Origin: Trissonchulus latispiculum
Lineage: Eukaryota; Nematoda; Enoplea; Enoplida; Ironidae
DNA length: 64,000 bases
Direction: 5' to 3'
Assembly: GCA_030248195.1 (NCBI GenBank)
Contig: JASAND010026177.1
Span: 16,161 to 80,160 of the forward strand
A program made the translations under genes and the position numbers. Below the pieces are notes generated by a model. The model had not been told where the DNA came from. It saw only the letters and a program-made list of their open reading frames with translations, and searched no databases. The stretch's first letter is position 1; every line of letters starts with the position of its first letter. Positions 33,142 to 43,350 of the stretch are shown here, piece by piece.

Positions 33142-35697
33142 ATGTCTGTACAACACTCGCCGGTGAAAACGACCAGGGCTGCGACCAAGCCGGCTGATAC
33201 AGCCACTTCAAGTAACGCGATGGACAACGGGCCCGTGATTCCAGACGGCTTTGGGCGGTTATTTCCTCAACCGGCCCTGAGCAAGCATTCCTCTACTCAA
33301 TCTTCGACAAGCCAGGCATCTGCTGGCCCAGCTTCTACGAGCGCTACGCTTAGTAGACCCTTCCTGCGATCGGATTCAGCCAATAATAAAGCCTCCAAAA
33401 AGGAGGAACTTCAGGAAGAATTTACGGATCAGGGTCACGACGACCAACAAGAGGACGAGGCCTCACAGAAGACCGATGAATTCCTGTCACCTACTGATCA
33501 GGGGGAGTTTATTGAAGAGGAGTGGGATGAACAGGCAAGCGTTCGCGAGCAATTGGAATTCCTGCGCCTCAAATTGGCCCGGATTGATTCCACTCTCCGG
33601 AGCAAGGAGACCAACAAGGAGCCGTTAGCAGAACCAATACCAGGTATTTCTGATGTTTCGGATTTACGAGCATTTATTAGTCAACTGGAACTGAATCTAT
33701 TCCGGCAGCGACCACGCTTAGGGTCGGATAGCTCTTTGGTACGAAGACAACCGGGAGCCATGCCATTTCCTCCGCTTAACCGCTCTAGGCCGCGACGGCA
33801 GGAGGGGGGCGGACATTCGCGACAACCGGGGCTAGTAGGCCCTAGTGATACAGCGGCCTCAGGTCCACGTTTCCGTTCTACAGCTCATATTGACCTCACA
33901 CGGTCAAAGCGCCCGAAACGGGTTAGCAGTAGTCAACGGCCAGATGGCGATGACCCCGAACCGGAACCGGATAGGAAACCGAAAGTGCGCGGGCCAATGG
34001 ACGCGTGGGTGGTTCCGTTACGGGACCAACCCACTGTGCCTGCCCGCCACCGGTCGCAAGTGCCGGACACCGCAGGCCCCTTCCGAGTGAGAGGCCTGAC
34101 CGAACAGGAATACAGCGTGATTAGAGGTCTGCTTACAGCATGGATAGCAGAAATCCCACGAGAAACATGGGAGGCACTTGAGCAGAATTTTCCTCGTGTT
34201 TGTATGGAGTTATTACGTATGTGGCCCAACCCAAGTATGCATCCAGATGCCGGGGCTCCCCCGTTTCAAATGGGGCAGTCTCAGCCGGCCCTGCAGTCGA
34301 GTCCAGAGCCAGTCCGTAGTCGCAGATGGAGCCAGCAACGGGTTCCACCACTTGTAGATTTGGATTCATGTGACGATCAGGTGAGAGACTCGCCGGTGGC
34401 CCAACCCCGCCGGCGTCGAGAGGATATACGGCGGTCCAGAACCCCATCACCGGGCTATCCGTCTCCATCGCCCATGCGTAGAACGCCTAGTCCTAGACGC
34501 TACTCGCGTGACCGGGATTATCCTGCCTCTCGGCGAGAGCGGTCGCAACGACCACGCCCGTCGGAGCAACGAGAACCATCTTCATACGAGAGCTTTAAAC
34601 ACCTGGGTGAATATCTGAAGGGCTTCAAGGGGGTTAAACCCTTTCAAGGTTCGCAGAGTAACATCAAGTTTACGAGCTGGTTGGCGAATTTCGAAACTAC
34701 GGTAAAGGTTCATGATGTTCCTGCCAGTATGAAGTATAGAATTCTGTGGACTTTACTTGATGACAAGGTCAAAGAGTCTATGACTCCGTGCCCACCTGAT
34801 ACCTTCGAGGACCTAGTGACTAGGATCCGACAGTTGTACGAACCCCTGCCCGTCACTACGGAACAGTATGCAGAGCAGTTCTATAGCCGGATGCAGGAGC
34901 CCCAGGAAAAGCCACACGACTATATGGCAGCGCTGCGCTTGCTAGCGGTGCAAGCCTTTCCATTCGAACCTGGCTTCGATCAAGAAAAGAAGGTGGTTGC
35001 TCAGTTCAAAAGAGGCCTGAAGTCGGATTTGCGATCTAGAATGGCGGCCCCACTGGCCGACATTCAATTCTGGCCTCATGTGCGGGAGAACGATCTGATA
35101 ACTCGGGCTCTGCATATTGTGGAGTCAGTGCAGGTAGAACTGGACAAAGAACAGGCTGTTACGGTCTTTAGTGCCCAAAGCCAGGGCGCCCAATGCTATA
35201 ATGCTATGCAGGGGAGACCCCAAGAGAACCAGCAGCGATCACAACAGCAGAGCCAGGGCCAGAATCAGAACCGCAATCAGGGTTACCAACGTAATGACGA
35301 ACGGCCTCCGCCACGCCAGCCTATGGGCAGGTGTTGGTACTGCGGCCTGGTTGGCCATAGGCAACAACAGTGCCCAGATTATCTGCAATCCCTGAGTCAG
35401 AATGATCAGGGTCAGAACCAGGCAAGGGGTAATACCCATACACAGTACCGGAACAGAGGCCAGGAGGGTGACCCTCCTGCCCGGAGTCGCTATGACCAGA
35501 ACCAGAGAAACCAAGGGCAAAGGAATCAGGACCAGTGTAACCAACAGGAGCCGCAACGGCAGCAAGGCCAGCAGGATCAAAGGAATCAACGTCAACAACC
35601 GATCAGGCCCCGCTCTATCAGCAGGGGTTATGTAGGTCCACGTCGGTATGAAGGTTTCCCGGACCAAGGAAACGAGAACGCGGGGCGCGGGCAGTAG
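33142..35697 (+). CDS. gag: Retrotransposon Gag polyprotein (851 aa)
   Basis: Start chosen at ATG 33142 (MSVQHSPVKT); the open frame extends a little upstream without ATG. Residues 1-480 are low-complexity: acidic, then proline- and arginine-rich with SPSP/RR patches. The capsid-like part is at about 490-690 (FKGVKPFQG, WLANFETTVK, FEDLVTRIRQLYEPLPV, FKRGLKSDLRSRM), typical of retrotransposon gag. One zinc knuckle CWYCGLVGHRQQQC (C-x2-C-x4-H-x4-C) lies near residue 735. It is followed by a long Q/N/R-rich tail that probably binds RNA. No stops or frameshifts interrupt it. Gag would build the particle and package RNA. The stop is 41 bp before the next ATG, which lies one frame back. Confidence 0.88.
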   Translation: MSVQHSPVKTTRAATKPADTATSSNAMDNGPVIPDGFGRLFPQPALSKHSSTQSSTSQASAGPASTSATLSRPFLRSDSANNKASKKEELQEEFTDQGHDDQQEDEASQKTDEFLSPTDQGEFIEEEWDEQASVREQLEFLRLKLARIDSTLRSKETNKEPLAEPIPGISDVSDLRAFISQLELNLFRQRPRLGSDSSLVRRQPGAMPFPPLNRSRPRRQEGGGHSRQPGLVGPSDTAASGPRFRSTAHIDLTRSKRPKRVSSSQRPDGDDPEPEPDRKPKVRGPMDAWVVPLRDQPTVPARHRSQVPDTAGPFRVRGLTEQEYSVIRGLLTAWIAEIPRETWEALEQNFPRVCMELLRMWPNPSMHPDAGAPPFQMGQSQPALQSSPEPVRSRRWSQQRVPPLVDLDSCDDQVRDSPVAQPRRRREDIRRSRTPSPGYPSPSPMRRTPSPRRYSRDRDYPASRRERSQRPRPSEQREPSSYESFKHLGEYLKGFKGVKPFQGSQSNIKFTSWLANFETTVKVHDVPASMKYRILWTLLDDKVKESMTPCPPDTFEDLVTRIRQLYEPLPVTTEQYAEQFYSRMQEPQEKPHDYMAALRLLAVQAFPFEPGFDQEKKVVAQFKRGLKSDLRSRMAAPLADIQFWPHVRENDLITRALHIVESVQVELDKEQAVTVFSAQSQGAQCYNAMQGRPQENQQRSQQQSQGQNQNRNQGYQRNDERPPPRQPMGRCWYCGLVGHRQQQCPDYLQSLSQNDQGQNQARGNTHTQYRNRGQEGDPPARSRYDQNQRNQGQRNQDQCNQQEPQRQQGQQDQRNQRQQPIRPRSISRGYVGPRRYEGFPDQGNENAGRGQ

Positions 35698-35738
35698 ACC
35701 TGGACCCGTGTCCCGCACCGACAAAACCGTCTGGTGAA

Positions 35739-38093
35739 ATGGTCTGTGCGGTGCAAGCTTTTGTTGTTACTAATTCTAACCTTACTAATAAGTCCAAGGA
35801 CGAGCCCTATTGGAACCACGGAGGATTATGGAGTAGTGATTCGGAAAGTGAAGGTGAAGGAGGCGACCCCCTTCCTCCACGGGACCAGGAACCCGTGTGC
35901 CTGTATTTAAATAAAGATACGAACCGGGATGTGAACCCATGGAAATGTCCGTGTAAGACTTGCAAGCAAGTACGCAGACGGGCTGAATGGTTCCCAGAAG
36001 AGGAAGTGGTCCTCGCAAATGGAGGTTTTCCGGATGGAGGAGACGTAGTCTATGATGGCGAAGGCAACCTTCGGCCATATAAATACTGGAATCGCTGGCG
36101 TAAAGAAGTGAAACCTTTTGGCGATGGAGGGGCTTCCCAGCGTCCTGTCCCGTATAATAGGCGGTGGAAACGAGCACCTGGTACTGAATGGAATATGCTC
36201 TCTACAGTGCGTAAAGCCATGAAGTGGCAGGAAAATTCCGCAGCCATGGCGGCGCAGACTCGTGCTAGGCAACCTGGCGCGGGCCCAACCCGGAGGCAAA
36301 GGAAGACATCGACCTCGAAGGAGGTGCAAACGGACCCCATTGAGGTTATTCGACCTTTACAACAATGGACGCCAACTCGGACGGAGAATCAATCGGGAGC
36401 CGGGGCTCATCGCAAAAGCCCTGGGGAAAACCAGGCCCCTGTAAATGGGGAGCAAGCTAAAAGCCCTGGGGAAAACCAATCCTTGGGTCCTGGGCTTTCA
36501 GCAGTAAGCACTGGGGAAACCCCAACGTCAGAACTGGCTGTCACTACCCCGGTGGTGCCGGAAACTCCCATCTCTACGAAGGAACCGCCCAGTATTGTGG
36601 TTACTGGGGCGTCTCCGCCTAAGCGGTCGAGTTCTTTGAAACCTTGGTCAGCAGCGAACAACCCTAGCCGACGAGAGCTCACGGAAACGGACGTATCGGA
36701 TGACGAATCTGGTCCCTCAGGCCTAACGTTAGCGCCAGTTGAAGTTCATAGGTCTGGGGCTACTCCAGTAACACCTTGGAAATTGCGAAAGGACACTCAG
36801 GGTGAGTGGGAACCGGTAGAAAAAGGGATGAAACATCCGAAAACACCGGTACAATCCGGTGTCCCTACCCGTAACAGATTCGCCCTATTGGAAACTTCGG
36901 AGTATGCAGTAATTCGACAAGGTTGGGCAACCGTCAATCAAGCTGTCCAACAAGCTCACGTGGTTGCCCAGTCCATCGGCGAACAAATTCAGCAGCTGGC
37001 TGTTAATGTAATGTCCGTGACGGACCAGGTACGCCAGTCTACTCAGAGTTTTGAACAACTGTTGGCTGAATTTGTACAGAAAGATTACGAACGAACTCTG
37101 GAACTTCAAGAGAAGGGAAGTCTCCGCGAACCAGACCAGCCTATTTGGTCGGAGGACCCGCCGCAACCTCGTAAGGGTAGACGGGGAACCCGCCTAAATG
37201 ACCCTAATGAGATCGTAGTGTTGGATAGCACGCCTGTAGATGAGGAACCGGCGCCCGGGGCGCAGGAAAATACGTCCGCTAATACGGACGACGCTACAGT
37301 ACTACAACAGGATGAGGTAATCACAACATCGGGAAAGGCCACTACGCCTGGAAACCTATTGGAAAGTGGCATGACCACCGCAGATCAGCAAGAAGTGACT
37401 TCTACTGATATTGGGGACAAATACGGAATATGGGACCTAGAACAGCAGCTTCGTGCCGCTCTTAGCCCAGCTCAAAGAGTCGAGTTTAACTTAGACGTAG
37501 AAGCCAGCGACAACGAGGAAGCTAGTGGGCAACCCACAGCTCAGACTAAGCACCTAAACAGAGCGGTACTATCCGTACTAAATGGGACTGCACCATTCTT
37601 TGTCTCGCAGTGTACTCATATTGCCTTGAAGAAAAGCCCGTACGTGATTGTGGAGGTTAGAGGCATTAAGACATTAGCCCTGTTAGACACGGGTGCTAAT
37701 ATTTGCCTAATGTCCAAACATTTCTTTGACCAACTCAACAGTAACAAACGCCTACACTTGGATGAAACAAAAGCTACGGAGGTAGCTACGGCTGCCGACG
37801 ACCGGAGCCTAGCCATATTGGGTACAACCAAGATTGCCTTCAAACTACATGGCGTCCGGTATGAATATACCTTTAATGTTACAAATAGTTTACAACAAGA
37901 TTTTATCATTGGCTATGACTTTCAGGCGGACCATAACTGGGTGATCTTTCCACATCAATATCTTCTTTTGAGCGACAAGAAGGTACCCCTGCTGACCCCA
38001 GGAGACCTGCAGGCGTGGCCAAGGGGGATAGGCTCCCCAAGGCTAGCGCCTAACAGGCGGCAGCGGACTCGCAAGGGTCCAGGGACACGTTAA
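35739..38093 (+). CDS. Second ORF: unknown N-terminal region plus retroviral-type aspartic protease (784 aa)
   Basis: Residues 1-150 include a cysteine cluster CPCKTCKQ and an acidic/aromatic region I do not recognise. Residues 190-350 are proline-rich and contain two KSPGENQ repeats. Residues 380-450 could form a coiled coil. The C-terminal about 150 residues are an aspartic protease: the active site is LLDTGANICLM and the closing strand FIIGYDF. The ORF ends shortly after the protease, where an intact pol would continue into reverse transcriptase. Its frame is -1 relative to gag and is open from 35652, overlapping gag by 46 bp, so either frameshifting or reinitiation at 35739 could express it. 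Confidence 0.85.
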   Translation: MVCAVQAFVVTNSNLTNKSKDEPYWNHGGLWSSDSESEGEGGDPLPPRDQEPVCLYLNKDTNRDVNPWKCPCKTCKQVRRRAEWFPEEEVVLANGGFPDGGDVVYDGEGNLRPYKYWNRWRKEVKPFGDGGASQRPVPYNRRWKRAPGTEWNMLSTVRKAMKWQENSAAMAAQTRARQPGAGPTRRQRKTSTSKEVQTDPIEVIRPLQQWTPTRTENQSGAGAHRKSPGENQAPVNGEQAKSPGENQSLGPGLSAVSTGETPTSELAVTTPVVPETPISTKEPPSIVVTGASPPKRSSSLKPWSAANNPSRRELTETDVSDDESGPSGLTLAPVEVHRSGATPVTPWKLRKDTQGEWEPVEKGMKHPKTPVQSGVPTRNRFALLETSEYAVIRQGWATVNQAVQQAHVVAQSIGEQIQQLAVNVMSVTDQVRQSTQSFEQLLAEFVQKDYERTLELQEKGSLREPDQPIWSEDPPQPRKGRRGTRLNDPNEIVVLDSTPVDEEPAPGAQENTSANTDDATVLQQDEVITTSGKATTPGNLLESGMTTADQQEVTSTDIGDKYGIWDLEQQLRAALSPAQRVEFNLDVEASDNEEASGQPTAQTKHLNRAVLSVLNGTAPFFVSQCTHIALKKSPYVIVEVRGIKTLALLDTGANICLMSKHFFDQLNSNKRLHLDETKATEVATAADDRSLAILGTTKIAFKLHGVRYEYTFNVTNSLQQDFIIGYDFQADHNWVIFPHQYLLLSDKKVPLLTPGDLQAWPRGIGSPRLAPNRRQRTRKGPGTR

Positions 38094-38822
38094 GCGGTCG
38101 CTATAGCGCTGGGGGAGAGGGCTGAAGCCCCCCCGTGTCGGTCGAAGGATGAATGAACATCCTGCTGTGGTACCGTCTAGTCGGCGCATTTGTCGGGCTG
38201 GCATTGGCACTAGGCCAATGACAAGTGGCAATGCGTGGTACGTGGACGACAGTCCACACCTAAGCTGGTCGATGCATAGGGTGCTTGTTTTACTGTGCGT
38301 GTGGCTGCCTGGAGCTTGGGGCTCGGCAGTGGTTGGTTCTTATCCTACCTCCGGCGGCTTACCGGAGAAGGCATCGATCAGTGAACAGGCAAGGCTGGTG
38401 AAAACGGTCAAAGTTCGTGTATGGTTGGCAAATTGGCACGGATCAGACCGTCGGTTTCCACCAATCGAGAGGTTGGATGGCGATCGCTATCGACTGGGTC
38501 ACCAGCCGGTCAGGACTTAGGCTCACCTGTAATGGGTGCAGTCTAAGAGCTGGCTCAATGTACAGTCAGGCCACGGCAAGCTCGGCCCCTTTGGGTGATC
38601 GAAGAGTGAGTCGTGCTCCTTGTGATCGATATTTCGGAAAAGGAAATATCGGGAAGCTTGGAGGCATATGCATTGTATAGGCCCCTGCCCTCGTGTTTTA
38701 GTGTGGTGTTATTGGTCTTGTGTCTTGGTCTCGTGTCTTGGTCTCAGCCCCTGGTTTTTACTATCAATGCATATGTGGAACGGTATCTAGCCTGGGTCGC
38801 GCCCGAACAGTCCAAAGGGTGA
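38094..38822 (+). other. Junction region where polymerase domains are expected but absent
   Basis: Between the protease stop and the integrase tail lie about 730 bp with only short frames. One at 38149-38520 (123 aa) contains a hydrophobic stretch VLVLLCVWLPGAWG; another at 38613-38822 has VVLLVLCLGLVSW. They may be chance, or remnants of an env-like or unknown product. No RT, RNase H or integrase motifs were seen. Confidence 0.5.
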
Positions 38823-39251
38823 CCGAAAGGTATAAGCGACCCGTTGGATAATTTCTTTCAACTTCCTGGCGAGGAAGGCACTACTCAGAATTACAGCGAC
38901 GCACGTAGCCAGCTACTGGCCAGGATGAATGAAGCATGGCGGTCAGCTCATGAAGCCTTACAAGAGGCAGCGCTGGTTAATAAAGAAAGGTACGATCTGA
39001 GAGCTTCACCTGTCGAGTATAAGCCAGGAACCCTGGTTATGCTCAATATTGAAAATAAGAATGTACCTACAGGTTTGAGTAAGAAGTTACGGCCTAAATA
39101 CGAAGGACCTTATCGGGTTTTGGACAAGATTTCTGTAACGAATTATCGTATTGCTCGCACTAACGGGTTAAGTGACCCGGTGGTGGTTAACATCAACCGA
39201 TTAAAGCCTTTTCTGGACGCCCCAGTCAAATTGCCAGTTGTGACACTGTAG
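38823..39251 (+). pseudogene. Isolated integrase C-terminal (GPY/F-like) segment
   Basis: Open frame with LLARMNEAWRSAHEALQEA, NKERYDLRA, YKPGTLVML and the GPY/F-type patch LRPKYEGPYRVLDK. These match the tail of Ty3/gypsy integrases. The zinc-binding HHCC part and the DDE core that should precede it are missing, so this is what remains after loss of the middle of pol. Confidence 0.75.
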
Positions 39252-39721
39252 GCAACCTACAGTATACGTAACTTGCAGCACTAGTTTCTGTAATAGGCCT
39301 TGTGTAACGCAAGGGCCCTTGCAATTGTATAGTAAGGTGTGTTAATTTTCTTTTAAAGAATTCCTATTTTTGTATTACCTAGGGTTTTATTTCTAACAAT
39401 TGGTGTTTGCATTATACGTGTTGCATAACCCTTTGAATAGGGTGGGGTTTAAATTTCCTAATGTGGCCTCCTCTATGATTCATTATTTCCGGTGTAAAGT
39501 GGGGTTTTCTTTTCAATTTAATTTTATTGTAACCTCGTAACTTATGGCTGTAAAATCTAGCCATAGGTTTTCTCTCCCTCTCTCTCTTATCTACCCTAAC
39601 AGGGGCATTCTCTTATCTTTACTTTTAAATTTACCTATGGGGGTTTTTCATTTAACTCAATGGGATTGTCTTTCGCTGTAAATTGTTAAGGGGGCCCTAT
39701 CATATCTCTCCATACGGTGTA

Positions 39722-40270
39722 GTCTCGTTTGGCCCAACTCTGATTTGGCCCAACTGTCACGTAAAACAGCTAAGCCCCGCCTACTTTACTAAAGGGAGAA
39801 AGTCCTACGGTAGAGTGTACCACTTGTAAATAACAGTGAGGGGAGGTGACTGTTTACAAAAATTATCACGTTTCTGTCTAAAATATGGATTTTTAATTTA
39901 AAATTAATTTAATTAAACTGATAATCTTTAGAAGTACCCAATATTTACTGTAAAAATAAAATTAACTAAAATAAAAATGTAATGGAATGAAAAATTGAGG
40001 TTATACTATTAACAAATTATAATTCAAATTCATTCAACAAACTTTAATAACTTACCTACCGATAAAATTTTTGAAATTTTATACAATGTATATACAGCTT
40101 TTAAAGTTTGCTGATTTTTTCAATTTACACAAAAATAAATTATACAATAACAGTTAACATATGCATGTATACATACATGTCTGCGTTTTTGAATTTAATT
40201 GGTCATGTGCCGTTCTGTAAAACAACCAATCATTTTTATTGGGCCAAGTCAGAGTTGGGCCAAGTCAAAC
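39722..40270. mobile_element. MITE inserted in the LTR element's 3' region
   Basis: The left end tttggcccaactctgatttg is the inverted counterpart of the right end agtcagagttgggccaag. A half copy in opposite orientation is in P450 intron 1 (6250-6340). Target duplication not determined. Confidence 0.6.
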
Positions 40271-41259
40271 CAAACCCTCCATACATATAGTGTATGCTGT
40301 AGCGTATGCACTGGGTGTGTGTGTGTGTGTATGTATATATGCTGTTAACCTGTGTATGTGTAATGTTTTGGTTCTTTCCTTTTACGTAGGCTAACTTTAG
40401 GTAGGTCACCCTCTCCTGTGTGCGTAGTTTTTCTTTTCCTTTTTCTACTTCTTATATCACACTTGTCATGCTTTCACCTTCTGTTAGTTTTTGCACTTTT
40501 TCTGAGGCTTATTTCAGATTCTAGTTGCTGCTTGCATGCTTGGTTGGGGGATTTCAGCGGACGGGTGTATGAGCGTGGGGTTTAAACTAGGGATTGCCTG
40601 TCAGCCGCAATTTATTGGAATGGTATTTAATATTTGGGGATTTTTCTTACAGTATTTGGCGGTGAGCGGGTTGCAATGAGGCTGCCTCGTTGTGCTCATC
40701 TGCCTGGTCCACTGAAGATAGGGTCATTAGTATAGGCCAGCTCTTGCTTTGCCACATGTTAACCGTGTGCTGCTTTTATAATCTCAGGTTTAATTTTGCG
40801 TGTGATTTGAGCTATTACATTACGATTTTTGCCTTATTCTTATCATCGAACAATTTGTAGTCATTACTTTGGATCGGACCATTCAGTACGTGAGAATTGG
40901 AAGTACGGCAGAATGGCCCCACCATTCTTCGGAGTGGATAACCCGCCAACGGAATTGCGAGCGGCTGCGCTGCGCATGCCGTGAATCGCACGGGAGAATT
41001 CATCGCTGGATTAGCACCGCCGGGACAGGAGAATAATGTCTTCTGCCCCTGCATTTGCGTCGCCATTTTTGATCCTTCCGGCCCTCATCGTGCTGGCTCT
41101 CGCCTCCCGATTGACCGCCAGAGCCCGGTTTGGAACTGTTTCTAAACCTTCCCCCTGCCCCCGGTTACTACCAGCGACTGGTGTTACTTTACGTAATTAG
41201 CTCAACTTACCGCTACGGTGTAGTTGTAGCTCAAATCCCCTTTCCTTATCAATCACGGC

Positions 41260-41400
41260 GGATGTAATATCATTATGACGGCGGAGGTATCATTATGACG
41301 GCGGAGGTATCATATTAACGGCGGAAGTCACTCGTCTCATCTCATATCATTACATCATTACGGCGGAAGTTTCTCCCATCCTATCATTCTATCAACCCTG
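41260..41400 (+). repeat. Short tandem repeat of about 20 bp units
   Basis: Units of the form atcattatgacggcggaggt, repeated two to three times exactly and then degenerating (cattacggcggaagt). Confidence 0.7.
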
Positions 41401-43350
41401 CGGCGGTGTTATTTACTGTTTCATTTTGTGTCATTGTCTTTCCGATCCTTTCCATCTATATTGACTTTTACCTCTGGACCTAACTTTACCTCAATCATGG
41501 ACTACCTTTATGTTGGACTATTATTACCCGGATTTGATTACCCAAATTATGAAGCTTGCCACATGATGACGTATTGCTCAATTCAGATGCCTATTTCCCG
41601 ATTGTGACAACCCGATGAAGACTAAATTTTTGCTCAATTTTTGCCTTACTTTCCCGATCTGTGCCATTCCAGAGATATGGACGCTATACTGTATATAGAT
41701 TCATTCCTTAAAGAAGACGATCCCCTATTTTGGTGACTTTCAACTAGTCTATTTGGTGCTTTAACTATACATGTATGTATTTTATTTCTGTGCCGTATTT
41801 TTTGTGGTGTTCTTAACATTTAAAAACATAACCTTTCTCCCAGTTTTATTCCAAATTTTAGAGTCTCTTTATTTATCTACTTACATTTTACCATTTTCTT
41901 GAGCTTTCCTATTTAAAACATTAGAATTTCTAACCATTTACTTAACCTTTTACCATTTTCCTGGAGCTTTATTTTAAAAATTAACCAAAATTCTGTGTAT
42001 TTTGTAGTGATTTCGACTGTGTTCTATGCATAATATTGCCTTGTATATGTGATTCGTTGTACAGTTTTACAGGTCATGTTCGTATTTTGTCTGCTTTAAT
42101 CATTTAACCAAAGTTATGTCCAAAAGTTTTACTAAAACCGGGTTTCTTTTTTTCCCGAAGCTTTTAATTTCGTATTTTCATTAACGGGTTTTGATTGCGG
42201 GTTTTGCGTATTTAATTAGTATTCTGTAACCTGACGCAACGTCAGAAGATGTGTGACGCACCAGCCATGTCCCAATTTACGTCCTTTACTGCCGCCACAT
42301 TTTTATCAAAATTATTTTAGTACCTATGTCTTTTAGTTGTCCCAACGGTTCCTGTCCACATTTGTACCTGTTATTTGATTTTTATAAAAATTTTCTTGGT
42401 AAAATGTCAGTTTCGTTTCCCACCCCAGAGCGCCAAAGTAGTTCCCGAATTATATGCCCCTATTCTATTGTAAGGCCTGCATGCGCGGTTGGGAGGATCT
42501 TCTCCAAAATTCTTATTTTTAAGGGACCTTCTACTAATATTTTAACCAGTGTTTCGCGTTTTTAGTAACTTTAAGACTCCATTTTAACCCCTCCCTAATT
42601 TAATTTATTTTATTTTTATAAGTACCACGAGGGTACTTGGGGACTCTCCGTACCCTTTTGGTCCTTTTTATACATGCTTAAGCATGTTTAGGGTTACTTT
42701 GTAACTCTTTTAATTTAATTTAATACTTATATTTTACTTAAAGACTCCACAAACCTACTCCTACTTACACGCGAAACACTGGGATTAAATTAATTTCATT
42801 ACCCATCCCCCTAAATTATTTTATTAATTACTTTTCGCCTTTCTAATTTTGCAGGAGATCCGCAGGGAACTGAGTTAGCGATGCGAGCCTAGGCCCCCCA
42901 CCCACCCAGCCGGAGATGGCGCACCCTAAATTTGGCGGGAGGTTACCTCCGTACCCTAGCTTGAAGAGACCCAGACGAAGCTGACATTTGGGTTCTTATT
43001 TTGTTCATTTGGTTTACTTTTTATACAGGTACGAGATCCCCGCCGCTGCGGCTGGAGGATCATGGGTCGCCCATTCACGCACCGTCCCGTGGCATTACAA
43101 TGGCAGTCTCCCAGGCGTGTTTTTATGGCTGGTCTTCACTAGTCTTTTGACGCCATGTCATTTTTATTGTGTTTCTTATTTAGTCAAGTTTAGTTTAGCT
43201 TTGTATTCTTGTGCTTTCTTTTGTTCTGACTTATTTGCTGAGACCCATTTACCAAAATTCAGTCAAAAATTTTCACTGTTGGGTAAATTTCTTCCTTCTT
43301 TCTGGTTTATGTGTCCCTCGCAGGAGCTCGGGCAGTAAGCCCTGGGGAGA

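Larger units (their letters stand above)
39252..43350 (+). other. Long non-coding 3' region of the LTR element
   Basis: About 4.1 kb with no frame above 120 codons and no env motifs. It contains an inserted MITE (39722-40270), a short GT run near 40,315 and a tandem array of atcattatgacggcggaggt units (41260-41400). It ends in the purine stretch before the 3' LTR. Confidence 0.7.

Noticed and set aside
35785..36340. Minus-strand open frames over the second ORF of the large LTR element.
   Set aside because: Shadows of the plus-strand ORF; no motifs and no start context.
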